DNA of 63,454 bases from Deltaproteobacteria bacterium (lineage in GTDB: Bacteria > Desulfobacterota > Binatia > UBA12015), in assembly GCA_029262355.1 (NCBI GenBank), contig JAJCZO010000389.1, forward strand, positions 1-63,454. Direction: 5' to 3'. The notes under the pieces were generated by a model. The model saw nothing but the letters and a program-made list of their open reading frames with translations, searched no databases and was not told the DNA's origin. Of this stretch, positions 1 through 9,400 are shown one piece after another (position 1 is the stretch's first letter; every line of letters starts with the position of its first letter). A program made the position numbers and the translations under genes.

Positions 1-1
1 C

Positions 2-754
2 GAGGCCAAGTACGGCATCCGCAATTGGCAAGGCGGCGGGCGGGCCAGCGCGCGAGAGACGATCGGCCGGGTCGCTGGCGGCGCGATCGCGAGGCAGGTG
101 CTCGCCAGCGCCGGGGCCGGCGACATCGTCGCATGGGTGAGCAGCGTCCACGACGTCGAGGCCGACGTCGACGGAGAGACCGTCACCCGCGACCAGGTCG
201 ATGCGCAGATCACCCGCTGCCCGGACGAGACCGCATCTGACGAGATCATCCGACGCATCGATGCCGCGCGGCACGACGGAAACTCGCTCGGCGGCATCGT
301 CACCTGCGTCGCGCGCGGAATGCCGCCCGGCCTAGGAGAACCGGTCTTCCATAAGCTCGAGGCCGACCTCGCCGCCGCCCTGGTCTCGCTGCCGGCGTGC
401 AAGGGCTTCGAGATCGGCTCGGGCTTCGCGGGCACCCGGCTCACGGGCATCGAACACAACGACCCGTTCTACACGGAAGGTTCGACGGTACGAACGCGCA
501 CCAATCGCTCGGGCGGAGTCCAGGGCGGGATTTCGAACGGCGAGACCATCGTTCTTCGTGCCGCGTTCAAACCGACCGCGACGATCCACAAGGCTCAGGA
601 GACTGTCAACACCAAAGGTGACAGCGTAACGCTCGAGGCCGAGGGACGTCACGACCCCTGCGTACTCCCCCGCGCGGTCCCGATGGTGGAGGCCATGGTC
701 GCGCTCGTTCTGGCCGACCACCTCCTGCGGCAACGTGCGCAATCCGGAGCCTGA
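2..754 (+). CDS. aroC: Chorismate synthase, C-terminal part (cut by window edge)
   Basis: Makes chorismate from 5-enolpyruvylshikimate-3-phosphate with reduced FMN, the last common step of aromatic amino acid synthesis, in the cytoplasm. The frame is open from base 2 and runs about 250 residues, so roughly the first 110 residues lie outside the window. Family hallmarks are visible: [16 protein letters not shown] near the beginning, NSLGGIV, the FMN-site stretch [13 protein letters not shown], and [17 protein letters not shown] near the end, which is the C-terminal signature. The gene ends in TGA at 752-754 and is convergent with thiD, only 11 bases away. The stop codon sits inside a hairpin shared with thiD. 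No sign of damage in the visible part. Confidence 0.95.
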   Translation, partial: EAKYGIRNWQGGGRASARETIGRVAGGAIARQVLASAGAGDIVAWVSSVHDVEADVDGETVTRDQVDAQITRCPDETASDEIIRRIDAARHDGNSLGGIVTCVARGMPPGLGEPVFHKLEADLAAALVSLPACKGFEIGSGFAGTRLTGIEHNDPFYTEGSTVRTRTNRSGGVQGGISNGETIVLRAAFKPTATIHKAQETVNTKGDSVTLEAEGRHDPCVLPRAVPMVEAMVALVLADHLLRQRAQSGA

Positions 755-768
755 CCGACGCTCGGTCA
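752..768. terminator. Bidirectional hairpin holding both stop codons of aroC and thiD
   Basis: TGACCGA, loop CGC, TCGGTCA: a perfect 7-bp inverted repeat. The left arm begins with the aroC stop (752-754) and the right arm, read on the minus strand, begins with the thiD stop (766-768). No T-run follows on either strand, so it is a weak intrinsic terminator at best. Confidence 0.45.
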
Positions 769-1563
769 CACGCGCGACGGAAAGCGAAGAACGCGGGCGC
801 CGCTCCCGATCGCGACCGAAGAGCGAAGCGCGTCGTGAACGAACCGCTTCGCCGCCCCGATCGACTCGCGCAACGGCGTACCGCGCGCGAGGCCAGCGGC
901 GATCGCAGCAGAGAGCGCGCAGCCGGTTCCGTGCACCGGCCCGATTTCGAGGCGCTCGGCTGCGAATTCCTCGAAACCCGCACCATCGAGCAGAACGTCG
1001 ACCGCACCATCGTGCAAATGCCCACCCTTCACCAACACCGCCGAGGCGCCGCGCTCGACGAGCACCGAAGCCGCGTCGCGCATGTCCGACAGGGACGCCA
1101 CGGGCCTTTCGCTGAGAATGCTTGCCTCGTGAAGGTTCGGCGTGAGAACCGTCGCGACGGGGGCGAGGGCTTCGAGCAGCACGCCCGCAACACTCGCTCC
1201 GGCCAGCGGGTCGCCGCTCGTTGCGACCAGGACGGGATCGACGACCAGGGGAGGCGCTCCGCGGCCTCGGAGCGCCTCCCCCACCTCTCGAACGATCGCG
1301 GCACAGGGTAGGAGTCCGGTCTTCACCACAGCGACGGTCAGATCGTCGAAAACAGCGTCGAGCTGGCCGCGGACGCGCTCCACCCCGACCTCTTCGACGT
1401 GACGGACCTCGCGGGTATTCTGCGCGGTCACACACGTGACGACGCTCGCTCCAAAAACGCCGAGCGCCTCCCAGACTTTGAGATCCGCCTGCAGACCAGC
1501 CCCGCCTCCAGAGTCCGAACCCGCGATGGTCAGAGCAACCGGAGGGCCCGCCGGGGAACTCAC
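766..1563 (-). CDS. thiD: Hydroxymethylpyrimidine/phosphomethylpyrimidine kinase
   Basis: Phosphorylates hydroxymethylpyrimidine and its phosphate to the diphosphate used to build thiamine. At 265 aa it has the usual single-domain length of the ribokinase-like ThiD family. The N-terminus [18 protein letters not shown] is the family signature for pyrimidine binding, [12 protein letters not shown] lies mid-protein, and [19 protein letters not shown] near the C-terminus carries the anion-hole and catalytic region. It starts with GTG overlapping the TGA of the upstream secreted-protein gene (GTGA), so the two are probably translationally coupled. No other thiamine gene is adjacent, and no THI-box riboswitch was recognised upstream. 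Confidence 0.95.
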   Translation of the reverse strand: MSSPAGPPVALTIAGSDSGGGAGLQADLKVWEALGVFGASVVTCVTAQNTREVRHVEEVGVERVRGQLDAVFDDLTVAVVKTGLLPCAAIVREVGEALRGRGAPPLVVDPVLVATSGDPLAGASVAGVLLEALAPVATVLTPNLHEASILSERPVASLSDMRDAASVLVERGASAVLVKGGHLHDGAVDVLLDGAGFEEFAAERLEIGPVHGTGCALSAAIAAGLARGTPLRESIGAAKRFVHDALRSSVAIGSGARVLRFPSRV

Positions 1564-2474
1564 TCGAGCGGCAACAGGTCGGTTCGTAGAGACTGCCCCG
1601 CGCCGAACTGCCCCACGGCCTGGCCGTAGAAGCCCATGATCGAAACCCCCGGGGTCAACGGACGGGCAACGATCGATACGGACGATCCCAGATCGAATCC
1701 GGGGAAAAGTTCTTCGAGCGACGTGAACAGCGCGGTGCCCATGACCGGCACCTCGACGCTACCAACGATGCCCGACGTCGCGTCGTTCGAGTGCAAGCTG
1801 ATCTCGACCGCGAAGATGGTTTGGCCGGCCGGCGGTACGTCGCCACCCGTCAGCGACGTGGGCGTCGTCCCGAAGTCGTCGATACCAAGAATCATCAGAA
1901 GGTTGTCGCCCAGTGAGGTGGGCGCGAAGCTGGTCCCGAACAGAAAGTTGTCCGTCGCGAGGATGCCCACGAAACCCAGGCCGCCACCGTTGCCCCCGAA
2001 GCCCGAGTTCGTCGCCGTGTTCGCAATGGTCCAGTTGCCCACGAGGTCGGGTTCGGTGTCATCCTTGGAGATGACGACGAATCCGTTTCGGCCGGCCAGG
2101 CTCGTCGGCGGGCCCTGCGTGCCATCGGCCGCCTTGCTGCGAACCTGGGTGATGTCGACGATGTCCGTGCCGCCCTCGCCCAGAATGTAGCGCTGGACGG
2201 AGATCACGAGCTCTCCGCTCTCGTCGTAGAACTCCCAGGTGACGGGCACCGGCATCTCCTGCGGGCCGCTGATCCCGAGATTCGAGATCGAGAAGAAGCC
2301 TAGGCGAGAGCCCTTCGCGGCGAACGGCATGACGAGGTTGCGGTCGGGGAAGTCCGAGTTGGGGCCGAACGCCTCAAACGGGGCACCAGCCGGTGCCCGG
2401 GTCGGCGCGCCGGCGACGACGGCGAGGGCGACGGCTGCCAGAAGAACGGATCGGACGGTTCGTGTGGATCTCAT
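1560..2474 (-). CDS. Secreted protein of unknown function
   Basis: I do not recognise the family. The 304-aa product begins [20 protein letters not shown], a clear signal peptide with likely cleavage after APAGA. The mature part is acidic, glycine-rich and beta-strand-like (for example [28 protein letters not shown]), without cysteines or transmembrane segments, so a periplasmic or exported all-beta protein is likely. The start at 2474 is chosen because AGGAG lies 4-5 bases upstream; the frame stays open to 2570 but those residues look non-coding. It overlaps thiD by four bases. No functional link to thiamine is evident. Confidence 0.75.
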   Translation of the reverse strand: MRSTRTVRSVLLAAVALAVVAGAPTRAPAGAPFEAFGPNSDFPDRNLVMPFAAKGSRLGFFSISNLGISGPQEMPVPVTWEFYDESGELVISVQRYILGEGGTDIVDITQVRSKAADGTQGPPTSLAGRNGFVVISKDDTEPDLVGNWTIANTATNSGFGGNGGGLGFVGILATDNFLFGTSFAPTSLGDNLLMILGIDDFGTTPTSLTGGDVPPAGQTIFAVEISLHSNDATSGIVGSVEVPVMGTALFTSLEELFPGFDLGSSVSIVARPLTPGVSIMGFYGQAVGQFGAGQSLRTDLLPLE

Positions 2475-2619
2475 TTGGCTCCTCATAGTGCACCTGCGCC
2501 GTTGCAGCCATCGAGTACAGGGGGTCGGCACGAGAATTTTTGGCTGGCGGGCACCCGGAACACCCGGCATGCCCCATGGTGGCGGTGCGCCTGGGACGTG
2601 GGAAGCCTTCTGGAATCCG

Positions 2620-2637
2620 GGAACGAACGATCGTTCC
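2620..2637. promoter_or_regulatory. Inverted repeat, possible operator
   Basis: GGAACGA, 4-base loop, TCGTTCC. Embedded in it is a perfect 12-bp palindrome GAACGATCGTTC at 2625-2636, a shape typical of TetR-type repressor sites. It lies between the divergent genes starting at 2474 (minus) and 2743 (plus). Confidence 0.4.
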
Positions 2638-2653
2638 GTGGCAGGCCCGCCCG

Positions 2654-2673
2654 ATCTTGCGCCGCTGCAAGAT
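2654..2673. repeat. Second inverted repeat in the same intergenic region
   Basis: ATCTTGC, loop GCCGCT, GCAAGAT: a perfect 7-bp stem 16 bases beyond the preceding palindrome and about 70 bases before the small gene at 2743. It could be an operator or a leader hairpin for that gene. Confidence 0.35.
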
Positions 2674-2742
2674 GAAGGGGCAGAAAAACGTCCTATTCGT
2701 CTAGCGTCTGTGGCTCTTCACTTGCAGAATGCACTCAACGGG

Positions 2743-3072
2743 ATGAGTCGATCCTTCGTAAGAGCCTGGGCGACGGTAGCCACCATCATGGCGATGGTGT
2801 GCTTCGCGTTCGTCCAGCCCATGCCCGAGAACAGCTCTCGGGCGGGCAGTGAGAACCCCGGCTTTGCGGAGCTTTCGGTGCCAGACACCGGCAATTTCAG
2901 CGAATCTCCCCCGTTCGTGGACTCCGTCCTGACGGGAAAGACCTTCACCCCTCTGATGACGATGGCTGCGTCGCCGGAGCTCCACACCGGCGTTCCCAGA
3001 GGGTTCCGGCAGGCCGCATGGCTGCTGGATTTGCGTAGTCCTCCCCCCGATCCCCTCATCCGCCCCGGCTGA
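2743..3072 (+). CDS. Small possible secreted or membrane-anchored protein, unknown
   Basis: A 109-aa frame starting MSRSFVRAWATVATIMAMVC, which reads as a positively charged N-terminus plus one hydrophobic segment (signal peptide or anchor). The rest is polar and proline-rich and ends in LLDLRSPPPDPLIRPG. I do not recognise a family, though short secreted proteins with a similar proline-rich tail occur beside metal or drug efflux genes. The frame is open much further upstream, and this ATG is chosen because the hydrophobic segment begins there. The ribosome site is weak (AACGGG). An overlapping minus-strand frame is open too, so this call is tentative. Confidence 0.4.
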   Translation: MSRSFVRAWATVATIMAMVCFAFVQPMPENSSRAGSENPGFAELSVPDTGNFSESPPFVDSVLTGKTFTPLMTMAASPELHTGVPRGFRQAAWLLDLRSPPPDPLIRPG

Positions 3073-3471
3073 CTGGCCGAACCCACTCAGGAGAGCCCCC
3101 GACCCGGGTGCAATCCGAACTCTCGCTCGAGAGCCGTTCCATGGGCTTTCGCGAGCGGCCGTCCGGTAGCGGCATGCGGATGAAAAAGGGGCGAGGGAAC
3201 TCCAGAGTGAGGTTCGCCACATGGCAGCGAGCTCCGTGAACCAGGGTACGGCACGGAACTCGCGCTCTAGCTTGGTCGTACCGTGGGCGGAACGACCGGC
3301 AAGAAAGCCAGGCGATGATCGGATTGGGGAGGTGGCAGGCAATCGCGCCGCCACCTCCGCGATCCCACCTAGGATCACGCGGCGTCTGTAGGCACCCGCC
3401 TACGGTTCGGCGCGCTACGTTACACCCCCCCACCTTCCACCCCCACCAAACACAAAAGAACTCTCATTTAC
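3073..3471 (+). other. 399-base region without a gene; structured leader of the giant gene
   Basis: No frame here looks coding. The region holds three hairpins in a row: GGAGGTGGC/GCCACCTCC at 3328-3358 (9 bp plus an inner GGC/GCC), GATCC/GGATC at 3361-3376, and GTAGGC/GCCTAC with loop ACCC at 3388-3403. They are followed by a pyrimidine- and CA-rich stretch (3421-3470) that leads directly to the GTG start. No Shine-Dalgarno is visible there. No known riboswitch class was recognised. Confidence 0.45.
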
Positions 3472-6400
3472 GTGAAGATCCACGGCGAAAGTCCTTGGGC
3501 GCGGCCCGGTTTGGCCGCGCTCCTCGGCTCCACAATCATCGTCGCCTCCCTGATTTCGATCGGGGCCCCCGCATTCGCTTTGGATTTCCATGTGGATGCC
3601 GCCACCGGCGACGATGCGCGGTCCGCGCTGGAGGCGCAGTCGCCAACGACGCCCTGGGCAACGATCAATCACGCGCTGAGCGCGGTCGACACGTCGCTCG
3701 AGCGGCACACGATTCGCGTCCAGGCGGGGACGTACTCCGAGACCGCGGCCTCCTCGTTCGACAACGTGGCCCTCCGCGCCATGGGAGGCGTGGTGACCAT
3801 CATCCCGCCCGGCCTCGACTCCGGCCTGGACATCCAGCACGCGAACATTCTCATCGAGGGCATCACGATCGAAGGCGGCACCCACGGGATCCGCGCAGAG
3901 AATGCCGACGGGCTCGTCATCCGACGCTGCACGAGTGTCGGGGCGAGCTCCGATGGGTTCCACGTCGAGATCACCGCGGGCATCACGATCGAGAACTCGC
4001 GCACGATCTCGGCCGGTCGCAGCGGCATGCTTCTCAAGCACTCGAGCCTGGCCTACCTGCGCAACAACCTGTCCTACGACAACGGCGAATGGGGCATCAA
4101 TTTCGAGAATTCGAACCCGGGCGACCCCCAGCCGCCCTTGTCGACGGGAAACGTCGTCGCCTTCAACACCGTCGCGTTCAACGGGGCGGCGGGCGGCGGG
4201 GGCGTGCGATTGAAGAACGCCGTCGGAGACGTTCGAGACAACGCCATCACGAACAACACGGGCGCCGGGCTACGGATCGACACGCCCGGAGCCAGCGTGC
4301 AGAACATTCTGCTATCCGCGAACACCGGCCTCCCAGTGTCACCGGAGGACTACGCGCTTGGGGGCGGGATGCTCGCCGGTGCGCCGCTGTACGTCGACCC
4401 CGCCGGCTCGGACACCACGCTCGGTGGCGTGGCCACCTTCGCCGACGATGTCTTCGCACTCGCCCCATCCAGCCCAGCGGTGGATGCGGGCACGGGAGCC
4501 GTTGGCGACCGCGACATCGACGGCTCGACGCGTCAGGACCTCGCCGCCGACACCGGCACGGCGGACCTCGGATTTCACACCGGGGCGTCCAACTCCGGCG
4601 GCCCCCCCGCGGTCCCGGTCGGCCCGGCGACCTACCATGTGGACGACGACATCGGCCTCGATGCACGGACTTCCATCGAGGCGCAGGACGCGAACACTCC
4701 CTGGAAGACGATCGGCAAGGCCCTGGGCCCGCAGGGAGCCAAGGCCAACGATACGGTGCTCGTCGCCGCCGGCATCTATCCGGAATCGGTCAGCACGCCG
4801 GCGGGTCCGATCTCGATCCTCGGCTCCGGCAGCGTTGAGCTCACACCCGACCCGGGCGACATCGGCATCGAGGTCAGTCACCCCGGAGTTCTTCTCGACG
4901 GCCTCGACGTCACCGGCGGACTTCACGGGATTCGAGGAACGGGCGCGGACGGCCTGGTGGTGCGTGACTGTGAGACGACCGGACAGAGCGCCAACGGCGT
5001 GATGATCGTCGACACGACCGGGGCAACGATCGAGAGCAGCCGCGCCGACGGCGCCGGCGGCCGCGGCATCTATCTCCAACGGAGCAGCCAGATCTACGTC
5101 CGCAACAACCTCGTCACCGACAGCGACGACTGGGGCATTCACTTCGATGCAGCCGGCGCCACCACCGCGACCGACAATGTCGTTGCGTTCAACACGGTCT
5201 CGGGGAACGGCCTGATCGCGGTTGGATCCGGCGGAGTCCGGTTCGAGAATGCCACCGGGGAGATCCGCGACAACATCATCGCGAACAACACCGGGCGCGG
5301 CGTAAAGACCAACACCGCGGGCTCCACCGTTCACCACAACGATGTCTTCGGGAGCGCCACGGATTACGACTCCGAGACGGGGACCGAGCCGATCTTCTGG
5401 AGCAACCTGGCCGTCGACCCAGCGTTCGTCGGCGCGGCAGATTACCGCCTCACCGCCGTCAGCCCCGCGATCGACACGGGGTCCGGAGATGTGGCGAACG
5501 TCGACATCTCAGGCTCGGCAACCGAATCCGGCGTCGCGGACTCCGCCGTCGCCGACCTCGGCTTCCACCCGAACGCCGGAACATCGACCGGCGCTCCGCC
5601 TCTCGCGCCCGGGCCGCCGCCCGTCCTGCCCGGAGAGGGAGCCGTCCACTACGTCGACTGTGCGACCGGCAGCGACACGGCCACGAAGCTCCAGGCGCAA
5701 GTACCCGGCACGCCGTGGGCCACGATCGGGCACGCCGTGGATGAGCTCGGATTCGGCGAAGTCATCGAGGTCGCCGACGGCATCTGTAACGAGCCCGCTA
5801 CCGTAGAGATCGACCAAGACGGCGTTGCGCTTCGGGGGCAGAGCGCTCTGGGGACGACCGTAACGGCGCCGACCGGCCAGAACACGTTCAACGTGCAAGC
5901 GGACGACGTGACGCTCGAAGGCTTCCTCATTGAAACCGATCACCGCGGGGTGCTGGTTGCCCCGGGTGGAGGCGGGCCTGATTTGCACCGCGTGGTTCTT
6001 CGCGGCCTGCAGGTCAAGGCACCTCTGGCGGGCTCGATCGCATCGGACGCCATCTTCGTGCGCGACACGGTCGACGGCGTGATCGAGAACTGCAGGATCC
6101 AGGATAGTCTGAGCCGCGCCCTTCACCTCCGGCGCATTCAGAACGCCTACGTGCGGAACAACCTCGTCCAGGGCAGCACGGACTACGGCATCCATCTGGA
6201 CGACGAGCTCGGCTCCGGAAGCTGCGACGGCAACGTCATCGCGTTCAACACGGTGACCGGCAACGGGAACGGAATCCGCTTCCAAACCTGCACGGGCGAG
6301 GTTCGCGACAACCTGGTGATCAGCAACTCCGGAACCGGCGTCAAAACCGACACCGCGCCGGTCTACGTCCACCACAACGACATCTTCGACAATCCTACCC

Positions 6401-9400
6401 GATTCGACACCCTCGGAGGCCAGGAGCCGGCGGTCTGGGACAACCTCACCGCCCTCCCCCGCTTCACGGGGACCTTCCAGCTCTCCGAATCCGCGTTGGC
6501 TCAAGGAGAAGACAGTCCAGCAATCGGCGCGGGATCGGGTCTCGTTGGCAGCGTCGACATCTCGGGCTCCACGCGCACCGATGACGTCGCGGACGACGGC
6601 ACGGCGAACCTCGGATATCACTGGGGCGCAGGCGCCTCGACCGGGAGACCTGCGATCCAGCCGCCGCCGGGCGGACCGGGGCCGTACACGTACTACGTCG
6701 ACGACGGCACCGGCGACGACACGAGAAGTCGATACGACGCCCGGGACCCGACGACCCCTTGGCAGACGATCAAACGCGCGCTGGAGCCGGACGGCGCCGC
6801 GAGTGACGACACGGTTTCGATCGCCGCCGGCATCTACACGGACACATCAGAGAGCAACGCTCCCAACGTGACACTGATTGCCTCTGGCGCCGTCACCGTC
6901 ACGCCGGCCCCCGGGAAAGTCGGACTGCGCATCAATCACGCCGGCTTCGCGGTCGTGGGACTCGCCTTCCAGGGCGGCCTGCACGGCCTGCGCGCGACCA
7001 ACGCCGACGGTCTCCTCGTCCAGAACTGCTCGTTCAGCGGACAAACCGCGAACGCGATCCGAACCGTCACGACCAGCGGCGTCGTCATCGACAGCAACAC
7101 GACACACAACGCCAACGGAACGGCGATCCTGCTCGACGAGACCGACACCGCCTACGTCCGCAACAACCTCGTCGTGGGCGCTGGGGAGTGGGGTATCCAT
7201 CTCGCAAACGGAAGCGGGCCCGCCGTCGCCGCGAACAACATCGTCGCATTCAACACCGTCTACGGAGCCGGCCGCCTCTCGCAGTCGGGAGCCATTCGCC
7301 TCCAGAAGGCGACCGGCGAGGTGCGAGACAACATTCTCTCGACGAACGACGATAGGGCCGTCAAGACAGATACCGCGCCGGTCTACGCGCATCACAACGT
7401 GCTCTTCGCCAATGCGATACCGTTCGAATCCGCGAACGGGCAGGAGCCCACCCTATGGGCGAACCCCATCGCAGATCCACAGTTCATCGACGCACCGGGT
7501 GGAGACTTCGCGCTCCGACAAGTCCCCGTTGAGCCGCTCCCCACGAGCCCCGCCGTCGACACCGGCTCGGCCCTGGTCATCGCCGCCGACATCTCGGGCT
7601 CGACCCGCACGGATGCAGCGATCGACACCGGCGTCGCGGACGTCGGCTGGCACGATGCTGCGAGCGCGAGCACGGGTGCGCCACCTCCCGCCACCGACGT
7701 CGTACCGGAGCCGGGAAGCGGGAGCAGCTTCTACATCGACCCCGTGAGCGGCCTCAACGCCCACACGTACAGCGAAGCGCAATCCCCGGGAAGTGCGTGG
7801 GAAACCATCAGCTACGCCCTGACCCAGGCCTCGCCGGGCGACGTCATCCGGCTGCTCCCCGGCGTGTACGAGGAGCAGGTCGACATCACGAAGGACGCGC
7901 TCACCATCGTCGGCGACGGCGCCCTGGGCGACGCCGTCCTCCTGCCCCCAACGATCGAGGTCGGGATCACGGTTCAGAACGCACTCGAGACCCGCATCGA
8001 GAACCTCGTGATCCAGGGTGGGTCGCAGGGAATCCGGGCCGAAGCGGCGGACGGCATTCGCATCACCGGAGTCGTGGTCGCGGCACCGAGCACCGATGGT
8101 ATTCACTTCGTCGACACCCTCGGCGGCTTCATCGACAGCTGCCGCGTTTCCGGCGCCGGTGGAACCGGCTTGAAACTCGAGACCTCGAGCATCCTCTACG
8201 TGCGCAACAACCTGGTGTACGCAAACGGCGAGTGGGGCATCTCGATCGACCACACCACGGGCGCCGGCATCTCGTTCGCGAACGTCGTCGCATTCAATAC
8301 CGTGCACCAGAACCACGACGGCATACGACTTCTCGAGGCCAGCGGCGAGGTCCGCGACAACACCATCACCGGACATGTCGACCTCGGGCTGTTTCTCGGA
8401 GGCCCCTTCATCATCGCGCATCACAACAACTTCGCGACGAACACGCGCGATCGCGACCGCGACGCCGCCTACTCCAGCCTCATCTCGGGCTGGAGTGTCC
8501 TCGGAAAGAACCCCCGTTACGTCGACCCGGCCGGGGCCGACGGCATCCTGGGCGGCCTTGGCTGGGAAGACGACGACTTCCACCTGAAACGGCTCGCCGC
8601 CGGCGAGTCGCACGAGAGCCCCATGATCGATGCCGGCTCGGATGTCGTCGGCCTGCTCGACATCGGTGGGACGACGGCCACGACGCAAGAAGGGGACGCG
8701 GGGACCGCTGACGTCGGATTCCACTACGGCGCACCGGCGGCAGTCGTTGCTCCCGCCTGGGCGCCCACGCCGGGTACCGTCGCGACGACCTACTACGTGA
8801 GTAGCTCGCTCGGGGACGACACGCGCAGCGACGTCGAGGCCACGAACCGCTCGACGCCGTGGGAAACCGTCCAGTACGCGGTCAGCCGTGCGAACCAGAG
8901 CGATACGATCGTGATGCTGCCGGGCGAATACCTCGGAGAAGTCTCGGTAAACGTCGATGGGCTGACCCTGCAGGCCGACGAGCCCGGCACCGCCTATTTC
9001 CTCCCCGCCGCGCACACGGCTATCGTCGTCTCCGCGACCGACGTGACGCTCGACGGATTGGTCGTCCGCGGCGGCACGACCGGGATCGCGAACTCGACCG
9101 GCGGCGACGACCTGCGAGTCACGAATTGCGCGGTGGCGGACCAAAGTACCGACGGCATCCGGATCACGGACGCCTCCGGCGTGACGGTCGAGAACTCCAT
9201 CACGACGGGAGCCCTGTTCTCCGGCGTGCTCCTTCGACGCGTCACCGACGCCACGGTCAAGAATGTGCTGTCCTACGCGAACGGCGAATGGGGCGTCAGC
9301 CTCGACAACACACCCGGGACGGAGCCGCTGTCGACCGGCAACCTCGTCGCACACAACACGCTCACCCTGAACGGGGTGGGCAACGGTCGCCTCTTGAATG

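Noticed and set aside
2696-2704. TTCGTCTAG shared with 20778-20786 upstream of another envelope gene
   Set aside because: A single 9-base match between two intergenic regions is expected by chance in 63 kb read on two strands.
3073-3433. Minus-strand frames upstream of the giant gene
   Set aside because: No ribosome site or recognisable domain, and they cross the hairpin cluster.
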